From NCBI GenBank assembly GCA_943328795.2, contig CALQBK020000021.1, forward strand, positions 1 to 42,104: DNA of 42,104 bases, read 5' to 3'. Of this stretch, positions 24,557-33,141 are shown piece after piece. The notes beneath the pieces are model-generated. The model had not been told where the DNA came from, ran no database searches, and was given only the letters and a program-made list of their open reading frames with translations. Within the stretch, counting starts at the first letter, position 1. Each line of letters opens with the position of its first letter. This stretch comes from Bifidobacterium breve. Lineage in GTDB: Bacteria; Myxococcota_A; UBA796; SXON01. A program made the position numbers and the translations under genes.

Positions 24557-25426
24557 ATGAACCCCCCGAACCTTCAAACCCGGTCGTTTCCGAGCGGCCC
24601 CGACGCTCACCGGCCGGACCTGGGGGACCACGAGCTCGAGGGCTTGAGCCTCGGCGGGCTCGAGACCACGCTGGCGATGCCGCGCTGGGACCTCTGCTTC
24701 GATATCGGCCGTTGCCCGCCTTTCGCGGTGCACCGCTCCACCGTGCTCGTCACGCACGCGCACATGGACCACGCCGGCGGCCTCGCGTACCACTGCGCGA
24801 TGCGCGACCTGCTGCGGCTCCCCGCGCCCACCTACGTCGTGCCGCGCGAGAACTACGCCGATCTCCAAGCGCTCTTCGACGTGTGGCGAAGGCTGGACCG
24901 GTCCACGCTCCCGCACACCTTGGTCCCGCTGTCGCCCGGGGAGAGCCACCCGCTGTCGAAGGACCGGCTCGTGCGCGCGTTTCGCTCGCCGCACAGGGTC
25001 CCCTGCCAGGGCTATGCGCTGCTGCAGGAGCGCCAGCGGCTCTTGCCCGAGTACACGGGCCTGACCGGGCCGGAGATCCGGGACCTCCGGGCGACCGGCC
25101 GGGCGGTCTCCGAGCGCGTGCAATCGGTCGAGGTCGCGTTCTGCGGCGACACCGTGATCGACGTCGTGGAGCACGAGGACGCCGTCCGCACGGCGCGGCT
25201 GCTGCTGTTGGAGGTCACGTTCTTGGACGACCGGGTGCCGGTGCCCTCGGCGCGCGCGAAGGGGCACGTACACCTGGACGAGGTGATCGCCCGCGCCGAC
25301 CTCTTCCAGAACGAGCGCATCGTGTTCACCCACTTCTCCCAGCGATACAGCCCGGCCGACGTGCACGCCATCGTCGACAGGCGCCTGCCCGCCTCGCTGC
25401 GGGGCCGGGTGACCGTACTCTGCTGA
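24557..25426 (+). CDS. MBL-fold metallo-hydrolase (RNase Z-like)
   Basis: A 289-residue metallo-beta-lactamase-fold protein. The metal motif HxHxDH is THAHMDH (His67, His69, Asp71, His72). Further ligands are suggested by FCGDT and FTHFSQRYS near the C-terminus, the arrangement seen in RNase Z-like hydrolases. It is cytoplasmic, with no signal peptide. RNase Z matures tRNA 3' ends, but many short relatives act on other substrates, and the usual exosite cannot be confirmed here. AGGTGA precedes the ATG by 5 nt. The stop lies about 26 nt before the start I use for the TolC-like gene, so the two are probably co-transcribed. Confidence 0.87.
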   Translation: MNPPNLQTRSFPSGPDAHRPDLGDHELEGLSLGGLETTLAMPRWDLCFDIGRCPPFAVHRSTVLVTHAHMDHAGGLAYHCAMRDLLRLPAPTYVVPRENYADLQALFDVWRRLDRSTLPHTLVPLSPGESHPLSKDRLVRAFRSPHRVPCQGYALLQERQRLLPEYTGLTGPEIRDLRATGRAVSERVQSVEVAFCGDTVIDVVEHEDAVRTARLLLLEVTFLDDRVPVPSARAKGHVHLDEVIARADLFQNERIVFTHFSQRYSPADVHAIVDRRLPASLRGRVTVLC

Positions 25427-25452
25427 TCCGAGCCGCGGGATACATCTACGTC

Positions 25453-26610
25453 GTGCTGTTGCTCGCCCTCACCTCGGCCCCCGCGTTCGCCATCACCCTG
25501 CCCGAGGCCATCGATCGCGCCGCGGAGGTGGACCCGGACGCCGTGATCGCGGCCCTGCGCGCCCGCAAGGAGGCCTCGCAGACGGTGCAGGCGTACGCGA
25601 ACTTGGGGCTCACGCCGAGCGTCAGCGTGTCGGAGACGTTCGGGAGCGCGGCTACGAGCAGCGTCAGCGTGAGCACGTCGCTGCTCGACCCCCCGTCGTG
25701 GTTCAGCGCGCTCGCCCAGGGCGAGAACCTCCACGGCGCGCGGGCGACAGCCGACGCCACTGCCCGGGACACGCGGTTCGGGGTGGCGGCCCTCTGGTTC
25801 CAGGCGTTCGCCGCGCAAGAGGCCGAGGACCTGGCGCAGACGTCGTTGTCCGAGGCGCGCGGCACGGCGGACGCCGCGGAGGCACGCCTGCGTGCAGGGC
25901 TCACGAGCGAGCTCGACGCGAAGGCCGCCCGCCTCGGGGTCCTGAACGCGCAGGCCACCCTGGCTTCCGCGCAGAGCACGCGCTTCATCGCGCTCGCACG
26001 CCTCTCCTCGGCCATCCAGGTCGACGTCGCCGAGGTCGACGCGCCCGAGGCCCCGCAGATGCCGGACGCGACAGGCGTTTCCCCCTGGCTCGCCGTGTAC
26101 GAGGCCAACGTCCAACAGGCGCGCTGGAACGAGGCTGCGGCCTGGGCGAACCTGTTCCCGAGCCCGAGCCTGTCGGGCTCCCACACGCTGCTGCCCGCAT
26201 CGACATCGTCCGCGTGGGCCATCACGCTCTCCGCGTCCTGGTCGTTCTCCGGCCTGGTCTCGCCGTTCCTGGACGTCCAGACCTCGCACATCGACCGCAA
26301 GGTCGCGGAGCTCCAGCTCGACGCGCAGCGGCGCGCGGACGCGTTGGACGTCTCCATCGCCCGGGCGAAGGTGGACGCCGCGAAGGCGCGCCGGAGCGCG
26401 GCCGTGGACGGCGAGAAGCTCGCTGCCGAGACCGTCACCGTCGGGAAGGCGCGGCTCGGCGCGGGGCTCATCAGCACGCTCGACGTGCTCAAGCTCCAGG
26501 AGCAGGAGGCCCAGGCGCGCGTGCAGCGGGTGAGCGCAGAGCTCGACCTGGCGCTCGCGGTGCTCGATAGCCGCCGGCTCTCGGGCCTCCCGGTGCTCGG
26601 CGGCGGTTGA
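25453..26610 (+). CDS. TolC-family outer membrane efflux protein
   Basis: A TolC-like protein of about 385 residues from the GTG used here, shorter than typical family members. A signal peptide (LLLALTSAPAFA) precedes ITLPEAIDRAAEVDPDAVIAALRA, the standard TolC opening. Two long helical hairpins follow, with the characteristic LRAGLTSELDAKAARLGVLNAQATLASAQ and ARLGAGLISTLDVLKLQEQEAQARVQ. These proteins form outer-membrane/periplasmic tunnels for efflux or type I secretion; no pump or adaptor gene is nearby. The start is uncertain: GTG 25453 leaves no basic residue before the hydrophobic core, while earlier in-frame codons are only CTG (25420, 25423) or ATC (25426), abutting the upstream stop. 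Confidence 0.85.
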   Translation: MLLLALTSAPAFAITLPEAIDRAAEVDPDAVIAALRARKEASQTVQAYANLGLTPSVSVSETFGSAATSSVSVSTSLLDPPSWFSALAQGENLHGARATADATARDTRFGVAALWFQAFAAQEAEDLAQTSLSEARGTADAAEARLRAGLTSELDAKAARLGVLNAQATLASAQSTRFIALARLSSAIQVDVAEVDAPEAPQMPDATGVSPWLAVYEANVQQARWNEAAAWANLFPSPSLSGSHTLLPASTSSAWAITLSASWSFSGLVSPFLDVQTSHIDRKVAELQLDAQRRADALDVSIARAKVDAAKARRSAAVDGEKLAAETVTVGKARLGAGLISTLDVLKLQEQEAQARVQRVSAELDLALAVLDSRRLSGLPVLGGG

Positions 26611-26648
26611 CGGCTGGGCCCCTGGCCGACCCGCGCCGGAGGTTCATA

Positions 26649-27404
26649 TCAGATCCCGGAGCTCTGGCCGGCGTCCTCGGCCCACCGCGCGTCGTCGGGC
26701 GTGAAGCCGGTGAGATCGCCGGACAAGTCGTACGTGTACGCGCACGCCGTCGTCACGGTGAGCAAGCAGCCGGTGACGTCGCAGTCGGTCGCCTCGTAGT
26801 CGTTCGTCGCGGCGACCTCCGCGCCGGTGGTGTCGAGCTTCAACAGGTACGTCGACGCCGGCACGCGGCCCGTGGTGCCAATGGTGGCGGCCACCTCGTC
26901 GGCCCAACTGTCGCTCTCCGTCCAGCTCAACACGGCCTGGGAGCTGTCCTCCCACGTGCCGTTGAAGCTCCCGCCGCTGAACGTGCCCGTCACGCGCGTC
27001 GTCGTGGTCGTGTCGTACGTGTAGACGTAGTTGTAGCCGCTCTCGTGCGTGTCGTTGTCCCGGCCGGCGGCGGTGTGGTCCCACGCGAACACCCAGGCGC
27101 CGTCCTCCTGCTTGGTGCCCGGGAAGGCCGACGCGCCGACGATCAGCACCGCGGTGTCCCCCTCCTGGTCCACTCGCCCGAAGAACACGTCGGAGGAGAC
27201 CTCCGCCGTGTCGTTCTCGGTCCAGGCGTCATCGTTCTCGATCGTGGCGGGCTCGTAGGCGCCGATGAAGTCGTGCGTGATGCCGGACGTGCACTCGTCG
27301 CCGGTAGCGACCGTGATCGAGCGCGTGAACATCCAGGTGCCGTCGATTGGGCCCCCGCAGCCGGGGAGCACCAGGACCATCGCGGAGAGCAGGGCAGCGC
27401 GCAT
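26649..27404 (-). CDS. Lipoprotein of unknown function
   Basis: A 251-residue predicted lipoprotein. The leader MRAALLSAMVLVLPGC carries a lipobox cysteine at 16, followed by GGPIDGTWMFTRSI. The mature part is Thr/Asp/Ser-rich and looks like a beta-sandwich (SGGSFNGTWEDSSQAVLSW, TYTYDTTTTTRVTGTF). Four or more cysteines in the mature part (CTSG, DCDVTGC, TACAY) may form disulfides. I recognise no family. Start 27404 is supported by a GAGGT ribosome-binding site in TTGAGGTTCG just upstream. The gene is convergent with the TolC-like gene and diverges from tryptophan 2,3-dioxygenase. Confidence 0.78.
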   Translation of the reverse strand: MRAALLSAMVLVLPGCGGPIDGTWMFTRSITVATGDECTSGITHDFIGAYEPATIENDDAWTENDTAEVSSDVFFGRVDQEGDTAVLIVGASAFPGTKQEDGAWVFAWDHTAAGRDNDTHESGYNYVYTYDTTTTTRVTGTFSGGSFNGTWEDSSQAVLSWTESDSWADEVAATIGTTGRVPASTYLLKLDTTGAEVAATNDYEATDCDVTGCLLTVTTACAYTYDLSGDLTGFTPDDARWAEDAGQSSGI

Positions 27405-27452
27405 TCGAACCTCAAAAACCGCTCTGATAGCCCGGCGAAGCACGCAAGGCGA

Positions 27453-27498
27453 GCATGCGCGTGGGGGCCGCGGCCCCCCGTTCCGGATAGGCCCGCGC

Positions 27499-27502
<4 letters not shown>
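27453..27502 (+). promoter_or_regulatory. Nested inverted repeats covering the kynA start codon
   Basis: GCATGCGCG at 27453-27461 is complementary to CGCGCATGC at 27494-27502; the latter contains the kynA ATG (27499-27501). Between them is a perfect 16-bp palindrome, GGGGGCCGCGGCCCCC, at 27463-27478. In RNA the two could form a nested structure that hides the start codon. This may control translation, or may simply be a promoter-region palindrome. Confidence 0.4.
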
Positions 27503-28578
<1,076 letters not shown>

Positions 28579-28627
28579 CGCTCCACAGCCCGCGCACGGG
28601 CGCCTCGCCGCCCGGCGGCCCGCGCGG

Positions 28628-28655
28628 CTCGATGCTCGGCGGGCCGCGCATCGAG
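28628..28655. terminator. Hairpin between kynA and ppsA
   Basis: CTCGATGC at 28628-28635 pairs perfectly with GCATCGAG at 28648-28655 across a 12-nt GC-rich loop that can itself pair. It lies between two convergent stop codons and directly abuts dispersed repeat copy A. It fits a bidirectional terminator. Confidence 0.55.
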
Positions 28656-28656
28656 C

Positions 28657-28694
28657 GATAGCACGATTCTCAGTCTCTGAGATTCGTTACATCC
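28657..28694 (-). repeat. Dispersed palindromic repeat, copy A (after ppsA)
   Basis: Reading the minus strand, this is an imperfect palindrome centred on the 14-nt core CTCAGAGACTGAGA, with flanks GATGTAACGAAT and ATCGTGCTATC. It lies 10 nt after the ppsA stop. Matching copies lie at 31187-31224 and 42017-42055, all in the same sense as the gene they follow. Arms pair with a few fixed mismatches and an AGA triloop. Confidence 0.85.
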
Positions 28695-28704
28695 GGGCGC
28701 CGCA

Positions 28705-31101
28705 TCAGCCCTTCTCGGTCTCGGCCGCCAGCGCCGCCAGGGTGCCGGTCCACACGGTGTCGGGGTTGAGCGAGATCGAGTCGATCCCCTCCCCGACGAG
28801 GAACTTCAAGAACTCGGGGTGATCGCTCGGGGCCTGCCCGCAGATACCAATCTTCCGGCCCTTCGCGTGCGCGGCCCGGATCACCCGTGCAATCGCGCGG
28901 GTCACCGCTGGGTTGCGCTCGTCGAACAGGTGGGCGACCAGCTCTGAGTCCCGGTCTACGCCGAGGATCAGCTGCGTCAGGTCGTTGCTCCCAATCGAGA
29001 ACCCGTCGAACACGTCCGCGAACTCGTCCGCCAGCTCCACGTTGGACGGGATCTCGCACATCACGTACACCTCGAGGCCCTCCTTGCCTTGCACCAACCC
29101 GTGCTTGGCCATCTCGGCGATCACGAGCCGCCCCTCTGCCGGCGTCCGGCAAAAGGGCACCATCACCGTGACGTTGTCGAGGCCCATCTCATGCCGCACC
29201 CGGTGCAGCGCCTGGCACTCGAGCCCGAACGCGTCGCGGTAGCGCGGGTCGTAGTAGCGAGACGCGCCCCGGAAGCCGAGCATCGGGTTCTCCTCGCGCG
29301 GCTCGTACGCCTCTCCGCCGAGCAGGTGGGCGTACTCGTTCGTTTTGAAGTCCGAGAGCCTCACGATGACGGGGCGCGGGTAGAACGCTGCCGCGATGGT
29401 CCCGACCCCCTGCGCAAGCCGCTCTACGAACCAGCCCGGCCCAGGCGGGAACCCGAGCGCCGCCTCGGCGATCCGCCGCTGCAGCGCGGGCGCGAGCCCG
29501 GCGTAGTCCAACAGCGCCTTCGGGTGCACGCCGATCCAGCTCGAGATGATGAACTCGAGCCGCGTGAGCCCCACGCCATCGTTCGGCATCCGCGAGAGCC
29601 GCAGCGCCTCCGCCGGGTTGCCCACGTTCATCATGATCTTCGTGCGGGGGCGCTTCACGTCGCCGAGCGGCGTCCGCTCGACGTGGAACGGCACGGCCCC
29701 CCGCAACACCCGCCCCTCGTCCCCCTTGTCGCACGCGACCGTGACGACTTGCCCGGCGGTGAGGCTCGTCGTGGCGTCCCCGGCCCCGACGACCGCGGGG
29801 ATCCCAAGCTCGCGGCTGACGATCGCCGCGTGGCAGGTGCGCCCTCCGCGGTTCGTCACGATCGCCGACGCCTTCTTCATGATCGGCTCCCAGTCGGGAT
29901 CCGTGCGGTCCGCGACGAGGACCTCGCCGTCTTGGAACTCGGCCAGGTGGTGGACGTCCGTCACCGCGCGCACGGGCCCGCTGCCGATGCGGTCGCCTAC
30001 GGCCCGGCCGGTGAGCAACGTCTCCCCTTCGCCCTCCAACACCCAACGCTCCAGCACGTCCGCGGACCGCGAAGCCTGCACGGTCTCCGGCCGCGCTTGC
30101 ACGATGAACAGCTCACCCGTCCGGCCGTCCTTGGCCCACTCCATGTCCATCGGCGTCTGCACGCCGCGCAGCTTCGAGTAGTGCTCCTCGATCGTGCACG
30201 CCCAGCGAGCCAGGGTCAGCACTTCCTCGTCATCGAGCACGAAGCGAGCGCGCTCAGCGTGCGGGGTCGAGATCGTCCGCGTGCCCCGGGTCCCGCCCGG
30301 CACGTACACCATCTTCAGCTCCTTCGACCCGAGCGTCTTCTGCAGGATCGGTGCGAGCCCGCGCGCGAGCGTAGGCTTGAACACGACGAACTCGTCCGGG
30401 TTCACCGACCCTTGCACCACCGTCTCGCCAAGGCCCCACGCGCCGGTCACCAGCACCACGTCCGGAAAACCAGTCTCCGTGTCGATCGAGAACATCACCC
30501 CCGAGCACGCCAGGTCCGAGCGCACCATGCGCTGGACCCCGACGGAGAGCGCGACGGCGTCGTGCTCGAAGCCCTTGTCCACCCGGTACGAGATCGCCCG
30601 GTCGGTGTACAGCGACGCAAAGCACCGGCGCACGGCCTCCAGCAGCGCGGCGTCCCCGCGGACGTTCAAAAAAGTCTCTTGTTGCCCGGCAAAGCTGGCG
30701 TCCGGCAGGTCCTCCGCGGTCGCTGACGAGCGCACCGCGACGTCGATGCCCCCCGCGACACCGTCCCCGAGCTGCGAGTAGCTCGCGAGGATCGCGCTCG
30801 CGAGGTCCGCCGGGAGCGGGACGGCCAAGATCGCCTCGCGCACGGCGTGGCCCGCCTTGGCCAGCGCGTCGGAGTCGCGGGTGTCGAGCCCCGCGAGCAG
30901 CGTGACGATCCGCTGGCGGAGATCCGCCTGCTGCAAGAACGCGCGAAAGGCGTCTGCGGTGGTGGCAAACCCGCCCGGGACGCGCACCCCACGCGGCCCG
31001 AGCGTACGCACCATCTCGCCGAGCGAGGCGTTCTTCCCACCAACACGGGGGACATCGGAGAGCGAGAGGGCGGTGAACGGCAAGACGAGGGGATCAGACA
31101 A
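28705..31101 (-). CDS. ppsA: Phosphoenolpyruvate synthase
   Basis: A 798-residue enzyme that makes phosphoenolpyruvate from pyruvate and ATP for gluconeogenesis. The N-terminal ATP-grasp region begins VPRVGGKNASLGEM and contains VAVRSSATAEDLPDASFAG. The phosphohistidine domain has GGRTCHAAIVSREL (His424). The C-terminal PEP/pyruvate barrel has MVPFCRTPAEG, SIGSNDLTQLILGVDRDS and the catalytic cysteine in IGICGQAPSDHPEF (Cys754). Length and domain order are standard. The start is TTG 31099-31101 with GGAGG 5 nt upstream, which decides it. The gene is flanked by direct copies A and B of the dispersed repeat. Confidence 0.96.
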   Translation of the reverse strand: MSDPLVLPFTALSLSDVPRVGGKNASLGEMVRTLGPRGVRVPGGFATTADAFRAFLQQADLRQRIVTLLAGLDTRDSDALAKAGHAVREAILAVPLPADLASAILASYSQLGDGVAGGIDVAVRSSATAEDLPDASFAGQQETFLNVRGDAALLEAVRRCFASLYTDRAISYRVDKGFEHDAVALSVGVQRMVRSDLACSGVMFSIDTETGFPDVVLVTGAWGLGETVVQGSVNPDEFVVFKPTLARGLAPILQKTLGSKELKMVYVPGGTRGTRTISTPHAERARFVLDDEEVLTLARWACTIEEHYSKLRGVQTPMDMEWAKDGRTGELFIVQARPETVQASRSADVLERWVLEGEGETLLTGRAVGDRIGSGPVRAVTDVHHLAEFQDGEVLVADRTDPDWEPIMKKASAIVTNRGGRTCHAAIVSRELGIPAVVGAGDATTSLTAGQVVTVACDKGDEGRVLRGAVPFHVERTPLGDVKRPRTKIMMNVGNPAEALRLSRMPNDGVGLTRLEFIISSWIGVHPKALLDYAGLAPALQRRIAEAALGFPPGPGWFVERLAQGVGTIAAAFYPRPVIVRLSDFKTNEYAHLLGGEAYEPREENPMLGFRGASRYYDPRYRDAFGLECQALHRVRHEMGLDNVTVMVPFCRTPAEGRLVIAEMAKHGLVQGKEGLEVYVMCEIPSNVELADEFADVFDGFSIGSNDLTQLILGVDRDSELVAHLFDERNPAVTRAIARVIRAAHAKGRKIGICGQAPSDHPEFLKFLVGEGIDSISLNPDTVWTGTLAALAAETEKG

Positions 31102-31127
31102 CGGGGCCTCCAGGCGGCGTGGGCAGC

Positions 31128-31151
31128 GGGCGATCGCAGTTGCGATCGCCC
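31128..31151. promoter_or_regulatory. Perfect 11-bp inverted repeat upstream of ppsA
   Basis: GGGCGATCGCA at 31128-31138 pairs with TGCGATCGCCC at 31141-31151 with only 2 nt between. It lies 27 nt upstream of the ppsA TTG and just after the upstream gene's repeat copy B. It may be an operator in the ppsA promoter or a terminator of the upstream operon; each half contains GCGATCGC. Confidence 0.5.
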
Positions 31152-31186
31152 CCGTGCATGCAACAACCGTGCCGGGAGATCGGGCA

Positions 31187-31224
31187 GATAGAACGATTCT
31201 CAGTCTCTGAGCTTCGTTACATCC
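31187..31224 (-). repeat. Dispersed palindromic repeat, copy B (end of hydrolase gene, before ppsA)
   Basis: Minus-strand reading gives GATGTAACGAAG, the shared core CTCAGAGACTGAGA, then ATCGTTCTATC. The TAA stop of the alpha/beta hydrolase lipoprotein (31217-31219) is the TAA within GATGTAACG, so the repeat supplies that gene's stop codon. It has 34 of 38 positions in common with copy A. Confidence 0.85.
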
Positions 31225-32290
31225 GGCTGTGCTGGAAGGCCACGCGGGGAGAGACCTGGATGCTGCCGTCGAGCACGCCGGTCACCTCGGGCGCGTCGCT
31301 GCCCAACACCGTCGCCCACCCGAACGCGAGGGTGTACGACCACACGATCTGCTGGCCCTCGTCTTTTGGCAGCGTGTCGCACGGCAAGTCCGTCGACGTG
31401 AAGGACTCGTGGCACGCGCCGTCGATCTCTACCCACCGCACGTCCGCCGCGGAGGCGCGCGTGTAGGGCTCTGTCCCGTCGTTGTCCGCCGTGCCCGTCT
31501 GGTACAGGATCGGCACCGCTACGTCGCCCCACGTCGCGTCGTCCACGAGCGTCGAGTCGGCCGATCCCGCCATCGGGCCAACCCCGACGATCCGCGGGTC
31601 GCCCGTCGGGTGATCAAAGGCAGCTTGCTCCTCGGCCGTGCAACCACCCTCGGCACACGACGTCGCGACACCGTCCGTGTTGAACCCGACCCCGGAGAGC
31701 AGCCAGCTGGTCTGCCCGCCAAAGCTGTGCCCGAGCACCAACACACGAGATGTATCAACTTTGCCGTACAGCGGATCGTCCTCCTGCAAGCTGGCGACCC
31801 AGTTCAAGGTCTCGACGATGTCCGTCGCCCGCACCAGGGGGTACACCACCGGCCGCGGATCGAGGTCGTCCACCAGCGTGTTCCCGGTGTGGTCCGGCGC
31901 GACGGCCACCCAGCCATTGTGCACGAACTGCTGCATCAGCTCGTAGTTGCTCCCGCCCCACGCCTGCGAGCCGTGCGAGTAGAGCAACAGCGGCCGAAGG
32001 CACTCACGCGGGTCCATCGGCGAGTCCACCCGGCTGTCCGGGTCGTTCCACATGCCGATGTACTGGGCGCCCTCGTCCGTCGGCGCGTCCGTCGAATACC
32101 AAAGGTTCAAGCCGATGGTCCGCGCGGTCCCGTCCCACGGCAACGCATAGTCGTGTGATACATATCGATACCCGACAATTGTGTCATCGGTGTCGATGCT
32201 CGGAAGATCGGGGACGCACGCGGCGACCGGCGCCCCGGTGTCCGCCGAGTCCACGGGCTTGCCGGTGCAGGCGAGGAGGAGAAGGAGCAT
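31217..32290 (-). CDS. Alpha/beta hydrolase lipoprotein (PAF-acetylhydrolase-like)
   Basis: A 357-residue exported lipoprotein. The very short leader MLLLLLAC gives an early lipobox cysteine (Cys8), then an Asp/Thr-rich linker. The hydrolase core has LLLYSHGSQAWGG (oxyanion region), VLVLGHSFGGQTS (nucleophile Ser189), an acid candidate in GTADNDG and a His in GACHESF. The arrangement resembles platelet-activating-factor acetylhydrolase/dienelactone hydrolase-type enzymes that cut ester bonds. It is last in a four-gene operon, with a 1-nt TGATG overlap with the lipoprotein gene upstream. Its final codons and TAA stop lie in dispersed repeat copy B. Confidence 0.86.
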   Translation of the reverse strand: MLLLLLACTGKPVDSADTGAPVAACVPDLPSIDTDDTIVGYRYVSHDYALPWDGTARTIGLNLWYSTDAPTDEGAQYIGMWNDPDSRVDSPMDPRECLRPLLLYSHGSQAWGGSNYELMQQFVHNGWVAVAPDHTGNTLVDDLDPRPVVYPLVRATDIVETLNWVASLQEDDPLYGKVDTSRVLVLGHSFGGQTSWLLSGVGFNTDGVATSCAEGGCTAEEQAAFDHPTGDPRIVGVGPMAGSADSTLVDDATWGDVAVPILYQTGTADNDGTEPYTRASAADVRWVEIDGACHESFTSTDLPCDTLPKDEGQQIVWSYTLAFGWATVLGSDAPEVTGVLDGSIQVSPRVAFQHSRM

Positions 32291-33141
32291 CAGCCCTCGA
32301 AGAGGAAGATCGGGATCGCGGTGAACTGCAAGGTGATCGAGAGCTGCTGACAGGTGCCGTAGTCGTTCGGCGCCATGTCGACGTTGTAGTCGAGCAGCGA
32401 CGACACGAGCGCGGTGACCTCGCTGTCGATGTTGTCTGTCGACGCGAGCTCGATCAGCTGGGCCTGGTCCAGGCCGCCGGCCAGGTACCCGGCCAACGAG
32501 CCATCCGGCTGGACCTCGAACCGGAGCGAGCCCTCCAGCACGGTGACCAAGAGCTCGTGCCCGAGGATGGTCACCGGAAGCGTCACTTGCAGCCCGTCCG
32601 CCTCGAGGCGGCCGCCGGTGACCGCGACGTGGCCGGCTTCAGAGCGCGGCGAGACGGTGTCCCGCGCGAGGGTCTGGTACCACTCCATCAACCCGTCCGT
32701 ACCGATGGACGGGGCGCCGGTGGCCCGCCCCAACGCAAAATCAACACATGTATCGCTTGCGTCGGTGGTCGCGATGTCGCTGTCCACGTTTCCGAGCTCG
32801 AGCGTGATCAGGAGCGAGCCATCGTCGATCGCGGCCTGGATCAGCGGCTCCAGCGCCTGCGCCTCGGTGGTCTCGAGCACGGGGAGGACCTTCGCGAACT
32901 GGTTGTCAATGCCGGTGGTGCCGTCGGGATCGGTGTAGTCCTGGATCCCGCAGCCCGTGCCGCCGCCTGCGTCTGTCACGGACTCGTCGAGGTTGAACCC
33001 CGCGGAGGTCCCATCGTCGAGCTCCCGAGAGAAGAGCAGCGTGGACATCACGTACGTGCTGGTTTTTTCGCCGGAGCACGCAGCCGTGTCGTCGCCGGGC
33101 TGGGCGCAAGCGAGCAGGAGGGCGAGCGGCAACGTGAGCAT
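32290..33141 (-). CDS. Lipoprotein of unknown function in DUF1552/DUF1592 operon
   Basis: A 283-residue predicted lipoprotein with leader MLTLPLALLLAC (lipobox Cys12), then a QPGDDTAACSG linker. The mature chain alternates beta-like segments (GRLEADGLQVTLPVTILGHELLVTVLEGSLRFEV) with acidic turns, and contains several cysteines (GCGIQD, DTCVDFALG, GTCQQLS). I recognise no family; the layout resembles other secreted proteins of unknown role from myxobacterial relatives. The start codon directly follows the TAG of the DUF1552 gene, and the stop overlaps the hydrolase start by 1 nt. Tight coupling suggests a shared periplasmic or surface function. Confidence 0.78.
   Translation of the reverse strand: MLTLPLALLLACAQPGDDTAACSGEKTSTYVMSTLLFSRELDDGTSAGFNLDESVTDAGGGTGCGIQDYTDPDGTTGIDNQFAKVLPVLETTEAQALEPLIQAAIDDGSLLITLELGNVDSDIATTDASDTCVDFALGRATGAPSIGTDGLMEWYQTLARDTVSPRSEAGHVAVTGGRLEADGLQVTLPVTILGHELLVTVLEGSLRFEVQPDGSLAGYLAGGLDQAQLIELASTDNIDSEVTALVSSLLDYNVDMAPNDYGTCQQLSITLQFTAIPIFLFEG

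Noticed and set aside
28657-31224. Integron cassette with attC sites
   Set aside because: The repeats lack attC end consensus and the usual length, and no integrase is present; kept only as a topological comparison.
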